DNA of 64,000 nucleotides from assembly GCA_947846985.1 (NCBI GenBank), contig CANTUZ010000005.1, forward strand, positions 23,036,389 to 23,100,388, in the 5' to 3' direction. Source of the stretch: Fratercula arctica (lineage: Eukaryota > Chordata > Aves > Charadriiformes > Alcidae). The notes under the pieces were generated by a model. That model searched no databases and had not been told where the DNA came from. It worked only from the letters and a program-made list of their open reading frames with translations. The position numbers and the translations under genes are program-made. Of the stretch, positions 45,501-60,500 are shown one piece after another (within the stretch, counting starts at the first letter, position 1; each line of letters opens with the position of its first letter).

Positions 45501-48500
45501 GAGTTTTTTCTGTATTTGCATAATTTTTTGCAACTTCTTACAGGACAGCCAAGGAAGTGACATATTCATCGGAGCATGTCTTGATGGTATCTTTGTGAAA
45601 CACAAAAATGGTCGTCCTCCTGTTGTATTTAGGTTAGTATCGTTCTTTCTAAAAATATCTGTGTGCACTTCACACTTTAAGTGTGTTCCTCACTGGCATG
45701 AATAACTCTTAGATATGATCTGTATTTAATCATTTGATAAAACCGAACCTAGCCCTGTAGTTGTCACGCTACAGTGAATACTGAAGTTTATGGGAATTTT
45801 TCAATGTATTGACTGCAGGATGAATATCTTTAAGCCAGATTAATTCTAATTCCATTGCAAAACGCATACTGAGTCAAAAAGGAGCAATTCTCTGCACATA
45901 GAATGTCTTAAGTCCTTAGATGGGCGCATCAATTTACTTAGAAATTCTCAATTGTAAAATTATCCAGGAGTAAAATTATACTTTCATATATTCTATATAA
46001 AAGAAATAGAGGAGAGTCACATTATAACATTTGTTTCATTATTTTGGATTCATACATTGTTCTAGTTTATTATTTAATGTTCTCAAAGCTAAATTGTAGA
46101 CATAGGCATGTCTGCAAATTACCTAACAGTTAGAATTCAGTCTCATGTGAAATGATCTGGTTCCCACCGACTTCAAGAGGGATTGCTTGGGCATCTTGGA
46201 ACAGAATTTGGAATAAATTTTAAAAAATACATATCAAGATTTTTATTTTTTAAAATGAGTCTTAGTAATCTGTAGTTATCGCTAGAGCAAGAAAGGCTTT
46301 ATTCTTAGTGAACTTTAATCATCTAGAATGGAATTTTTGTCTGAATATGAACAGAATATCGAAACCCTGTGGTCCAACACTTACTGGAACTTGTGCTGAA
46401 AGTAGCAACTGTGCTTTCTGTTAGTGGTTTTGTTTAATAGAATTTATAAATTCAGTACCGTTAACTGTCCTTCACAAAAATCCATCTCTGCTGCTGATAG
46501 GAGAGCTGATGCCATGTTCTTGTACAGTGGCAGAAGTGCTGTACTCTGCTTTTTTGCAGAATGAAGCAACAACAGCTCTGCTTTCTGATTTCTCAAGCAC
46601 ACAGGGGAGAGCAATAAAGTTTTATCCATGCATTCCATATAATTTCCCAAAGAATCGTGAATGGAGTGTCTGTGTAAACATAAGAAAAAAGTTGTGCATT
46701 GGAGAGCATCAGAAAGTATTCATATTCCAATTCCTGTTGCTTATTTGTTGTATAACTATGGGCAGTTCTATGGGGATAGATATATCATGGTATTTGGGTG
46801 GCAAAAAAAAAGTAGACAAATGACCCACTGATACAATTTACAAAGGCTGGGTTATGCTCCAGATTGGTTTAAGTGATTTCATAATTGCATCCATAATGCC
46901 TATGAACCAAGGCTTTAAATTTGAGGGGTCTTTTTTCTACATCAAAATGGGGACATTAATTTTTCTCTACCTCATGCATATGATGGTAAGTAGATATAGG
47001 AAATGCTATTAGCCACATCTATATAATGAAAATGGAAGTCGTATAAATACCTTTAGTGACAGTCCTGTGTGTAGATCATGCTTTTCCCCTGTATTTGCGC
47101 ACTGCAGAATATTCTTTTAATAAATCAATGATACAGGTTTTATTTACACTAACATAATACTAATGGATCAAACTACATTTATATTTAACAGGAAGTTGAA
47201 TAAATATATGGTATTGTATTTCTTGCAATCTAACTTCTCATCTGTCAATATGCAAGGGAGTTCTAGAAAATATGTATAATAGTGCCTTAATGTCTTTGTT
47301 TAATGTAGATATTTTGTTTTCCTCTGAAATGTATGGTTTGTTTTCAAAGTAGTCGGGACATTATAATTTACTGAGAACAAAATTTTGTCCAAATTTGATT
47401 GATTTATTTATTTATTAAAAAAGAACCCTTGAAACAATTTCAAGTGGAAGACAAGAAATAAACTTATTATTGTACATGTTGTGCATCTTCAAAGGGTTAG
47501 TCACATACATATTTTCCTTTCAGAAGTCATTTAATGGACATGGAAGTGATGGTCTGCAACTTGTTGAGATAGATTGATGAACTTTGTATTTGTCCTCAGT
47601 TCTTGGTGGTGGTTGTTCTTCAGTTGCATTTTCTGTGGTTTAAAAATCAGAGCTTGCCAGTCATGTTCTATCCCTTTTGTCTGCAGGTGGCATGATATTG
47701 CCAACATGTCCCACAACAAATCCTTTTTTGCATTAGAGCTGGCAAACAAAGAAGAGACAATTCAATTCCAAACTGTGAGTAGATTTTTACTTTTATTTTT
47801 TCACTAAGACATCAGTAAATAAAAGCACAAATTAAGACAGCTAATTTAACTCAAAGGATAAAAACTGCTTTTTACATATTTAGCAACTTTGAACTGTATG
47901 AGTGATTATCAAGTCTAACCATTAACCCAGCACTGCCAAGTTACCACTAAACCATGTCCCTCAGCACTACATCGACCTGTCTTTTAAATACCTCCAGGGA
48001 TGGTGACTCATAGTCAGCTTGTTTCAGTGCTTGATAACCCTTTCAGTGAAGAAATTTTTCCTTATATCCAATCTAAACCTCCTCTGGTGCAACTTGAGGC
48101 CATTTTCTATCACTTGTTCCTTGGGAGAAGAGTCTGAGTCCCACCTTGCCACAACCTCCTTTCAAGTAGTTGTAGAGAGCGATAAGGTCTCCCCTCAACC
48201 TCCTCTTCTCCAGGCTAAACAACCCCAGTTCCCTCAGACGCTTCTCATAAGACTTGTGCTCTAGACCCCTCACCAGCTTTGTTGCTCTTCTCTGAACACA
48301 CTCCAGCATCTCAAAGTCCCTCCTGTCGTGAGGGGCCCAAAACTGAACACAGGAATTGAGGTGTGGCCTCACCAGTGCCAAGGTACAGAGGTACAATCAC
48401 TTCCCTAGTCCTGCTCACCACACTATTTCTAATGCAAGTTAGGATGGCCGCCTTGGCCACCTGGGCACACTGCTGGCTCATATTCAGCCTGCTGTTGACC

Positions 48501-51500
48501 AATACTCCCATGTCCTTTTCCATCAGACAGCTTTCCAGCCACTCTTCCCCAAGCCTGTAGCGCTGCATGGGGTTGTTGTGACCCAAGTGCAGGACCTGTC
48601 ACTTGGCCTCATTGAACCTCATACCATTGGCCTCAGCCCATTGATCCAGCCTGTCCAGATCCCTCTGTAGAGCCACCCTACCCTCAAGCAGATCAACACG
48701 CCCACCCAACTTGGTGTTGCTTGCAAATTTACTGACGGTGCATTCGATCCCCTTGTTCAGATCGTTGGTAAAGATATTAAAGAGAACAGGCCCCAATACT
48801 GAGCCCTGGGGAACACCACTTGCAACTGGCCGCCAACTGGATTTAACTCCATTCACCAGAACTCTTTGGGCCAGGCCCTCCAGCGAGTATTTTACCCAAC
48901 AAAGCATATGCCCATCCAAGCCATAAGCAGCCAGTTTCTCCAGGAGAATGCTGTAGGAAACGGTGTCAAAAGCTTTACTAAAGTCTAGGTGGCCTTCAAT
49001 CAGTGGCATTCAAAGATAAACATGGTCCTAGAGCTTTTCTGGAATGGGCCATGGCGTTCCTTGCAAAATTAATTTTATGTGGCATTTATCAGTTGTCTTT
49101 GTCAAGAAGGCAGCTGTTGACAATCTTATAGCATGAGATATATTGAGAGAGAGAGAGATATATACACACACACACACTGTAAACTGTGTTAGTGGTGTAG
49201 CTGATAAGAGTGTCCTCAAAAAAAGGCTTCTACTTTCAACTTTAATAAATCTAATACAGTTGTTAGGCTAGAGTATGTGTTCAGGCCCACAAAGTACAGT
49301 TTTAGGGAAAACCTGGTGAAAGTAATGAAGTTATGTTAATAAACAAAATTGGTCAATGCTAACTTAATCTTAAAAATTTCAGTGGCTTGTCTGAAAGCAA
49401 GTGAAGGGTATGCATATTTGGCCTAATATGCAAATTTTGGTTTTGTTTTTTTGGCAGGAAGATATGGAAACAGCAAAATATGTGTGGAGGATGTGTGTGG
49501 CTAGACACAAATTTTACCGACTAAATAAATGCAGCCTGTAAGTAGAATACATTAGCATAACTGTTGGTGCCCTTGAAGCTTCTATTGGGAAGTGAAATCT
49601 TTTATAACCTCTATAATGTCATTACTGTCCTTTTTAGATGGTAGTAATTAATGTCTTGGGGTTTTTTTCTTAATCTTTTTTGTGAAAATACTTACCACCG
49701 GTTTCTCAAAGATGATCTGCATTACAACGGAGGATGATATTAAACACTGAAATCTTACCAAAAGTAATAGTGTTTGGCCCCTGCTGTTGGATCTCAGTGC
49801 TGTGACTAAAAGTGCAACTTTAGTTGCTTTGGGGGATACTATTGCTAGAATGTTTGTGAGCTACTAGAATCACTGGGATTTTGGCCTGGATTTGGGTGAA
49901 CTGCTCTGAAAGGACACTCTAGAGGCCCTTAAAAGGGCGGGAAGTGTATGTGAAGCACTCCTGAAATGTGCTGGATTGACAGCTGAGAGGTATGTTGTCC
50001 TTTGGATATCCATGGAATCTGTATAGCTCAAGTAGCACCAGTGCAAAGTAAATTCAATACAATTCATAAAATTAAATTTAAATGGGCTGGTCTCCAACTT
50101 GTAAATCAAGGGCTGGAATTTGAGCTACTCTGCTGTACAGCTTTCCTTCAGTTAAGTTACTTCAGTCAAATAATAGAGAATTAGACTCAGTGAATAGTCT
50201 GTCATGAAAAAGCATGATTCCTAAATGTTCCATTCCTCTTCTTTGTACACGAGAAGATAGCTATGGAGGGGTTGGTCCAAAATTTGCTGAAGCTAGTGCA
50301 AAGATAATAGAATATTTTGTACCACAGATGACTTGCTAGTGTTTAATGCTGATTTATTTTAGAAGAGTAAGATTAATTTGGAATAAAATAGACCTTATAC
50401 CTCTAAGCTTGTAAACCTGGATGCCTTTTGAGGGAGATAAGAAATACTGGTGGTAGTGTATTTCTGAGACTTGTGCATTACTATCTGAATATTGTCACTT
50501 CTATTGAATGTCAGTCTCTTACTTCGTTTAACCCTTTCACCACAATGTGGTTTCATTAATAAGTGAAGTCCTCAAAAAAACCTTTTCTGATTATCTCTAC
50601 TCTAAGATTCCCTTTCATCTGGTCCTGCTGCTGAAAATTGTCTTACGCATGCCTGTACTAAGTTCAGCGTTTTTTTTTCTTTATCTGTACGTACCTTGTC
50701 TTTAGAGACTCCCTGGACTCTCCACCTGAGGAGGGCTCTCAGAAATCTTCCCTCATTCTTTCCCTTCCACGCTTTCCAATCCTTTCTCGTCCTTCACTTC
50801 CCAAAGGGTGAGCTGAAAAATAATTTCTGAAATCTAGCAGTTCCTGCATTTGTATTATTCTGCTGTCTTTTGACCTTTGTCAAGGTGCAGAGTACAGGTG
50901 CGGAGTAGGGTGGGGAAAAAGGAGCTTAAGGTTTCTGAACCTTACGTCCTGGAGGCAATCCAACAAATTATGAAAATTTATTACCATTAGCTTGAATGTT
51001 AGAACATAAAAATGCTAATGCAGTATAGTCATACTTTCTGTAACATCTGTAACGTTACATTCTGTAAACAGTTTTATGTCTGGCCTTGTAGAACAGGTAA
51101 CTTACGGTATGAGATTTTATATGGGGTTCAAATTTGGAACTAGTCCCTGGTTATTGTGCTGCTTTTTCTGCCCTGCTGCAGTGCTTCAGGGGCGTCTCCT
51201 TTTTATGCCTCATAGAAAGAATGCAAAGAAATAACTGAGGTATTTTGTTCTTGGTTTTGTGATTCTGGTCATCCTATCTGCGATGGTGGTTTATTTCCTT
51301 CTGAGACTGTTGGGGGGGACTATTTAACACCGGGCCTATATCCAATAAATTTAGAGTGATTTTTAACTGAAATTGGGAGCACTTTCCAAGGTTTGAAATT
51401 GATCTTGGTGGTGTTAAGAATCATTTCTCACCATAAAATTTCTTCTGTAGGCAAACCCAGCCCGTTACAGTGAATCCTGTTAGAAGGCGATCTTCATCCA

Positions 51501-54500
51501 GGATGTCTATGGTAAGGAGAGCAAAGAGTTTTATATTTACATTTTTATGAATTTCAGTTGACTTTGAATCAGACGTTAATTTTCCTTCAGTGAAATAGAA
51601 GGATCAGTGAAAAAGATGAGTCTAGCTTGTGAGGAACTGTTTCTGACTTGTAGAAAAAGCTGAATAATGGGAATTAAAATAATTGCAATGAAAAATATTT
51701 TAAGCACTTCTATTTTTAGTTTGATTGCTCTGTCTCTAGGAGACTCATCTAGGAGACTCTCCTAGATGTCAGATGGCAAGATACAGTCTTGGGTTGGTGA
51801 TGGGTGGTTTTGGTTTTGTTTCCTTCTTTTTTATTATTTCTTGTATGACCTCACAGGAGAAACTTACATTGCAGATTTAGAGAAATGGTTTAAGACTAAG
51901 GCTTTGCATGTGTTTGTGTGTGTGTATTGAACATTGTATATATAATATTATATATTACATATAAAAAATCTTCAAGACTTATTTTATCAATAAATCATGA
52001 GTTTTTAACTAACAATAAATGTTTGCTTTCTTAGCCCAAGCCTCAGCCTTATATGATGCCTCCACCACCTCAGCTGCATTACAATGGTCATTATACTGAA
52101 CCATATGCATCCTCCCAGGGTAAGTTCATTAAATCCAAGGCCACACTACACAACTTTAGAAGGTAAAAACTATAATTTGCATTTATAGCTACTTTGGCTA
52201 GAGCTGAATAAATTTATAGGGTGAACATGGGATAGGTTTGTATTACAACACTAATTGAAGTTCTTGCTGCTACTCTAGGCATATAGGCTAATGTGAAATA
52301 GAATCATAGAATCGTTTAGTTTGGAAAAGACCTTTAAGATCATCAAGTCCAACCATTAACCTAGCACTGCCAAGCCGACCACTAAACCATGTCTCTAAGT
52401 GCCATGTCTACACGTCTTTTAAATACCTCCAGGGATAGTGACTTAGCCACTTCCCTGGGCAGCCTGTTGCAATGCTTGACAACCCTTTTGGTGAAGAAAT
52501 TTTTCCTAATACCCAGTCTAAGCCTCCCCTGATGTAACTTGAGACCATTTCCTCTTGCTTCATCTCCTGTTACTTGGGAGAAGAGGCCAACCCCCACCTC
52601 ACTACAGCCTCCTTTCAGGTAGTTGTAGGGAATGATAACATCTCCGCTCAGCCTCCTTTTTTTCAGGCTAAAAAACTAAACAATCCTAGTTCCCTCAGTC
52701 ACTCCTCCTCCATCTTTTCCAATGGGATATGAACAAAGTTAGTCACGGTATCATATACAGCAACTATGGACTGTGGTCCCTTGTGTGAGCTTAAGCTGAC
52801 CATCATTTTTTTGGTTCATGTATCAAACGGTTACGTTAAGGCAGTGTGAGATATTGATCTTAATAGCTGCAAAAAGTAACTGAGCCCCCAGACAATTCAG
52901 ACAATTGAAAAATAAAGAAAAAAAAATGTTAAACCCAAGATGCAGGAGCAGAGAAGTTTCTCTCAGAGTTTACTGGACTACAAGGTGGTGGGGAATTCAA
53001 AGGCTAAGGAAGTCTGTAAGTTATGGAATTGGTATACATTTGATTGAAAAAGTTTAGTTTACAGTTTATCCAAGCAAACCCTAATCAGAATTAAGGAATG
53101 CATACTCCTAATCTAGGCAGTTTACAGTGGAGTTATGGCTGCTTTCTCTCCTTTTTTTTTGATTGTTACACGTTATGTCTTTAAGTTGCTCCCCCGAAGG
53201 GCTTAATCTAATCTTTTGCAAAGTTGCCTCAGTTTTGAAAGTGACTGTCCAGTCCTACAAGTCAGCTGGAAAAAAAACCAATGCTCTAACAACTCACTGG
53301 TAAGGGAATTAGCACATTTTCTATCTAAACAGAGTAACACAAGTATTCATGAAGGTACAGGTGTATAAATTCAGAATGTAGTTAATTCTTTCCAATATAG
53401 TGTTGGAATTATTGCTGGATACTTGCTACTGCACATGTCCTATTTTTGAACAATTCTTTTTACAAAGAAAAGAATGTTTGATTGTCAGCAAATTCATTAA
53501 CATAAGTGTGACAGTTATTTTGGTGAACATGAAGGGTTAAATAATGAAAGGCATCTAAAGCAATGACTGAATTGTTCTCTTCTGGAGCTTGGCAAATTGT
53601 ACATCCAGTGAAGTAATGGTTAAATTATTGAACGTATATTGGATGTATAAACTGTTACATCATTTTCTTTACCCATCAGAGTGGGTATACGTTAACATGC
53701 AAACAATAGAGGTGATGGTTTAAACTGTCACCACAATTTCTGGAGAAAAGTTAATTAAGTTAATTTGATTCTTTTTTTTTTTTTTTTGAGGTCTTGCGGT
53801 ATTATATCTACTTGTCACCTGGGGGGGGAGAAGAAGAGTGAGGAGGTTTTTTTTATGGTTGTTGTGGGGGTGGTTTTGGCTTTTTGGTGCTTTTTGTTTG
53901 CTTTTTTTTCTTTCTTACTGTTTAAACTGATCTCATTAGGTTAGTGCAAACCCTGGTGTAGACTGACTTTCTTTCAATTAGTGTGGTTTAAGATTGATAT
54001 GGAGTTTGTTTAACTTGGACTGAAACTTAGCAAACCTATCCCAAACAGAAGAAAACTGTTCTTAAACTGAGGCATTGTTTCCCAATAGGAATTTGCATCA
54101 TCTAAATGAACACAATAGGTTATTCTGGTATGTATACCTTGGGTATCAACAACAACAAAAAAGCTGGGGTGGGTTTCTTTTCCTTCCCATTTCAGTATAT
54201 AGCTAAGAATGAATAACTCAGATTTTGAAAGTCTCAAACATTGATTAGCTATGTCTTAATAGAGGATATCTTTGTTTGATATCTTGGACATAAAGATTGT
54301 TCTTAAACTTTACTTTCAGATAACCTCTTTGTGGGCAATCAGAATGGATACTACTGTCACTCTCAGACTAGCTTGGATAGAGCCCCTCATGACTACAGTG
54401 GTCGGATCCGCAATGGTAGTGTCTATAGTGCACATAGCACAAACTCCTTGAATAATCCACAACATTACTTGCAGCCATCCCCCATGTCCTCTAACCCAAG

Positions 54501-57500
54501 CATTACTGGAAGCGATGTCCTCAGAACTGATTATGTCCCATCACATAGACATAGTGCGCTAATACCACCTTCTTATCGCCCTACGCCAGACTATGAAACT
54601 GTGATGAGACAGCTCAACAGGGGAATGGTGCACGCAGATAGGCAGAGTCATTCAATGAGAAATCTTAACATCAGCAATTCATATGCTTACAGCAGGCCTG
54701 ATGCCTTAGTTTACAGTCAACCTGAAATACGAGAACATGCTCACTTTGCTTCCCCACAATCTAACCATTACCCATTTAACCTGAACTACAGTTTCCATAG
54801 CCAATCCCCCTATCCCTATCCTGCTGAAAAGCGCCCAGTTGTTGGGGCAGTCAGTGTGCCTGAGTTGACAAATGTGCAGCTCCAGGCTCAGGACTATCCA
54901 GCACCAAATATAATGAAGACCCAAGTCTATCGACCACCTCCTCCATACCCATACCCGAGACCTGCAAATAGTACTCCAGACCTTTCACGACATATCTACA
55001 TTAGCAGCAGCAATCCAGATCTAATCACAAGGCGAGTGCACCATTCTGTCCAGACATTTCAAGAAGACAGCCTGCCTGTGGCACATTCTCTTCAGGAAGT
55101 CAGTGAACCTCTAACATCGGCACGCCATGCTCAGCTGCAGAAGAGGAACAGTATTGAAATAGCAGGCTTGACTCCCAGCTTTGAAGGAATAAGAATTAAA
55201 GAGAGGACCATGTCAGCTTCTGCAGCAGATGTAGCTCTTCCAAGAGTGATCTCGGAAGGGTCACAGCCCAACATTCTGATGGAGAGAACAAAGCAAAAAG
55301 AAAGTGAGCAAGAAGAAGGTGTGAATTGTGATCATAAGAAAACCCTTTCAGATGCCACTATGCTGATTCACAGTAGTGAGGAAGAAGAAGAATTTGAAGA
55401 AGAAAACAAGGCTAGTACAAGTCTGTCTCCTCTCCCTGAAGATCAAACCCAACTTTCATCCGTTATGGGTGGTTATTCTCATGATTCAGTACTGAACTAC
55501 CCTTATAGCTCTGTTGCTTCGTCTGCTGGCCCTTTGCATATTCTTGAGCCTAAATTACATATCACAGAGACAGAAAAGAGAATGAAAGATGTGAGCCCTG
55601 TTCATTTACTAGTAGAAAGCCAAGTACAGAGAAGAGGGGAAGGACTGCTTACTCCATCTATGTCGGAATCTGATCTTACAACATCAGGGAGATACAGAGT
55701 AAGGAAAGATTCAGTAAAGAAGAGACCTGTGTCCGATCTTTTGTCTGGGAAGAAGAATATTGTGGAAGGCCTTCCTCCGCTAGGTGTAAGTGGTTACTAT
55801 TCCTCTTGTTTCGGGTTGTTCTCTAGTGGGAGTTGTGTGTGGGTTTTTGTTTGAGGTTTTGGGTTTTTTTAATCCACCTGAGATGCCTTTACAACATGTG
55901 AATTAAAAGCTACCTTAAGCTTGACCTTTATTTTTCTGGTTTTCGTTGATTAACTTTGCTTAGCTATCTTTTATCTGCTTCTCTGCCGTGTCTGAGTTCT
56001 GTTTGTATAGTCCTCCCACACAAATCCAGCTCTGCAGCCTCCATCCATCTGATATGCCTAACCTAGCTAACAACTATAGAATGAGTGAATTTAAAGTCAG
56101 TTCTAGATCCCAAATTCCGCCCTACCTATTCTTATCTGGAACAGAAACAACTCTTTCCATTCCACTACGAGCTTTCTAATCTTCCTCTCACTGAAAAATT
56201 TGATGTAGCTGAATGTTTACTTTTTTTGATTCATTTGCTTTCTTCTTCTGACCTAAGAGGGACACCTGACCACATTACGCAATAAATTCTTTCTTTGTAT
56301 TCTCTTCTCTCTTCTTTCCTCCATCCCTTCCCCTTTTCATATCTTTTCCTTTTTGCCTTCTCTTCAAGCTGTTTTTATCCCACTGAAGGTACTTCTTGCT
56401 TGCTATGTCTCTTTCTCCTACTCCAGTCTTATGAAGTCATAAACAGTGAAAAACTGCACGTTTCTTCACCTTCCCTGTAATTCCCACCTCATAGAAACAT
56501 CAAGGTCTGTGTGGGACTGTACAATTTCACTGGCAGTCCTTACTGCTCATTTTGTTTTAAACTTTTTCTCGGTTTTATGTAGTCTGTGGCATGTTTCAGT
56601 TGCTAATGGAAGAAGACCATTTTTATTATTATTACTGCTTTTTAAACTTGATTGTTGTTAACTTTGCCTGCCGGAGTTAGTGTCGAATAGTTTTCTGCAA
56701 AAACTGGACTGCAGTGGGACTACCATATGACTTCTGCTGCCGTAGTAACTGTTAGAGCTGATGATACAAAAGCTAATCTATGCAGAAGTTGTGTATTTAA
56801 ATAGTTACTGCTTTCACAACTTTTTGTCCGTTAGACTTGCTATACATGGACCTGAACACAATGAAATTAACCTTCATCAGCTTCAATTCTTTTTATAATT
56901 GTGTATGTTTTTCTAAATCTCCTTCCTCCTGTTTGTTACGTGGATATAGGAAAAAAAGGTGATAACTTTCTCCTTGTGTTCACATTTAGTCACTTAGTGT
57001 TTCGATCTCCAAAAGATACATTTTCAGACCCTGATGTGTCTACCAAAATCACAGCCAGCCTTTTCCTGCTGATAGCTATGTAAATGTTCAAAGCAACCTT
57101 TGAAATGAAATTGGTATTAAAACTTTTTCACTGGAAATGTTCAGTAAAATACTTTATAGTTCAGTAACATTTAAGAGTGCCATTGCATGATGGAGAGTAT
57201 CACCCTTCTGTATCGCATGTTGAGATGAATATCCTGGTAACAAAGCTGGCCCCTAGCAATGTTCACAGATTTTGCTTTTTAATGAACTCTTACTGTTGTG
57301 TTCGTGTTCTGTTCACTTTTAAATGTGGTCTCATCCTCTGAGCTTTGTCTTCATGTTCCTTACTACCATTTGGTTTTGAAAGCGTGATTATCATTCAGGC
57401 AGCATATGCGCTCACATTTTCAGTATATTTTTGTTCATAACCAAACTTAGCAACTGCAGGAATGATGAATTTTTTTCTTACACTTTTTAAAAGAATCATT

Positions 57501-60500
57501 TGAATTTATTCTTTTATAAAAATCCCCCTTTGGTATTTTTCTCAAATAATGAATGGTAACTTCAATAATTTAGATTCATGGCCTAGTTCAGGGCTCATAT
57601 CTGTCTGCAGTTCTGTGTTCATATTTTTATGTGCAGATTGTTGCAAACTTAGTCAAACATTTAACTATACCCAAATATCTGAAATGAACATCCTCATTGT
57701 AATGCCCACTTGTAGGGAAGAAAGGAGCCTGCAAACTGAATAGTCGAGTAAGGAGTCATTTTTATGTGTTTCGGTGTTGGAAAGTGATTTCAGTTCTGTC
57801 CAAGAATGTCAATTATCCAGAATTGTCACCTCACACCCTCAGTTGTGAGCTGCTAGGGAACAATATTTGTCATTCTCACGCAGTTTCATTAACCTGTCTG
57901 GAATGAAGACAGACTTGTGTTGTGTCCTTGGAGGAATGTAGTCCCACCATCCTAATCTCTCACTGCAGTGCTCGTCAAAAAAAAAAGGTCAAAGGTGTTT
58001 GCAGAAGGGGTCAAAGAATTATCCTTTGCTTAATTGAACTCATCTGGTTTCTGCCTTACAACTTCATCAGATATTTGAGAATATTTACAAATTTTAGCTT
58101 CTCTTTTGCAGGGTATGAAAAAGAATAAAAATGATGCAAAAAAAATAGGGCCTCTAAAGCTAGCTGCCCTAAATGGATTAGCTTTGACTAGAATGCCTCT
58201 GCCAGATGAGGGGAAGGAAGAATCAACAAGAGCAACAAATGATGAACGGGTATGTTGAAGTTTTTTCGTGCTTGATTTCTCTTTTACACTATGTATTTTT
58301 CAAAATGAAATGTATATGAATGGTGCTTTGTATTGACTTTAAAATGCGTCAGGTTCAAGGTAACTCAAATACTGAGAATAGAAACAAAATGAAGAATGAG
58401 ACTTCTGATTGATAAGCCATTGCTAGAAATATTGGGTATAACTCAGAGTTTTCTTTAAGATTTTAGATGACAGTGATTTAGATAGTAGTTAACCCTTGGA
58501 ACGTATAGGAAACAAATTAACTAGTACCTACTGATAGACTTCTGTGCCAGATCTATCTGTTTTCTCTCTTAATTTTTGGGTTTTCCACATTGAAAACACA
58601 TGAAAATTAAAATTCTGAGTGTGAGGTTGAACTTAGTGGTAATTATTAGTAATTCGTGCAATTTTTACAATAAATTTTGTGGTTAAATTGCATTGCCAGA
58701 GCATAGCTTGTGCAGATTGCATTTATTTGTTTTCCTCAGGTGGATCCCTGAAAATATAGATGGAACTTGTGTGATCTGCAGAAATTTTAAATTCAGTAAA
58801 AGATCTCAGATCACTGAGAGGACATCAGGTTCTAGAATTTGAGGATCATTTTTTGAGAAATACAAGACGCCATCTGCTTGTATCAGGGTAAACAGTGTCA
58901 GTAAATATGCTTCAGCCTGCCTCGTATATCATTAAATAGGTACAGGAAAGTGAAATACAGTCAGTATCCAGCCTGTGAAGGCCGTGTTGAACAGTGCTGT
59001 CATGACACATCTGACCAGGGGGCAACTAGATACACCAAGGTCTACAGTGATTATTGTACATCCTGTGACTAGTGGTCTCTTTAGAATCTGGTTCTGAGCA
59101 TGGTTGGGCATCCTCAGCTGCAGACCTCCTTTAGCTCAATTTGTTGACAGTCACTGGGCAGGGATTAGAATCTAAAAGAACAGTCCTGCTCTCACCAGCT
59201 GCAGTTTTAAGGAACAGGCCAAGAAAATTAGTTGCAAGTCACACAGCAGAAATTCAGTCTTGGAGTTTTAAGACTTGGAGTGAGATCCATAGGACAGAAA
59301 TTTGACTGTTCCATTTCAGCACAGTTGAAGTTATTTTTGAACTATATATACATTCCTTAAAGATGCTAAGGGACAAAAATTGTGTTATTGAGTTCTACAT
59401 TTAGTACCTGTATTGGTTATTTCCTCTTACAGCCATCAGCATAGAGACAGAATAGATACAATGAAATGGGATTAATTCCTAAAACACCTGAGAAGAGGTA
59501 ATGCAAAGCAGATGTGAGACATGAAGTCCAGACTGCAGATATTTTTTTAGAAGATGACTTCAAAGTTTATTCAGTGCTTGTTTCATTGCTCAACTTCATG
59601 TTATTGTGAGGGAATTACTCTAAAGATAATAAAGGAGTTTGTGCAATTGATGTATTGATGTGCAAATTGTGTATGATTGAGGTTTTACCCCTTCCTCTGC
59701 AACATTTGGCATTACAGTTATTTGATACAAGACACTTCTCTGACCTGATACCGCAGAGCAGTTGCTGTGAGAGGCTGGGGACATGTGACATAGATGAAAT
59801 TTTCTGGCTGAAATCTTACATACTATTCCTCTAATTATTGTTGGCAAAGATTGGCTGAAATTCCAGAAGTGTCTTATGATTTAGAAAGAACTTGGTTTTG
59901 AAAGAATAAATTGGGGTGGGGCGAGGCGAGCAGCAGCTTATTAAATAAAACAGGTTGAATTATACTAGTAGAAAAAATCCTGGTTTTATACCTCAGCTGG
60001 AGCCAGAGGTTCTAAGAAGGCTTTGCTGCTGTGTGCAAAGTTTAGTATCTTCAGCCTAAGAAACTGGAATATTGGTAGTGAATTATTAGCTCATTGACTG
60101 AGGCAAGTGTTTTGTTTTACATTTTTAGAGATTTTCTCCATCAAAATGACAAAGTTGACTTATATTTTGTTTTTATTACAAGATTAAAGGAGACCTTTGC
60201 AAATGATGTAATCTAATATGCTATATTGAGCAGGAGGATTAATGACTATTTCTTGTTCAAAGGTATTTGAGGTGGTTTGTAGTATAGCATAGCTATCTGG
60301 TTTGGTCAAATATTTCTTTGCCCAAGTGGGTTATCTCTATAGAAGCTATGACATAATTTTTGTTTCACCAGTGGTAGCCACAGTCTTTGTGACCTAATGA
60401 AGTATAACAGATTTAGGTTTCACTTGAACAAAATTTCTGCTGGTTAGGGTTGCTTCTAATTTATTCTGGTATGTGTGTGAAAACAATAGCTGGAAAAGTA

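Larger units (their letters stand above)
47775..49457 (+). other. PTPN21 intron after coding exon 8
   Basis: Mostly occupied by an antisense CR1 copy (47907-49010), followed by a (GA)n(TA)n(CA)n microsatellite at 49143-49178. Confidence 0.7.
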
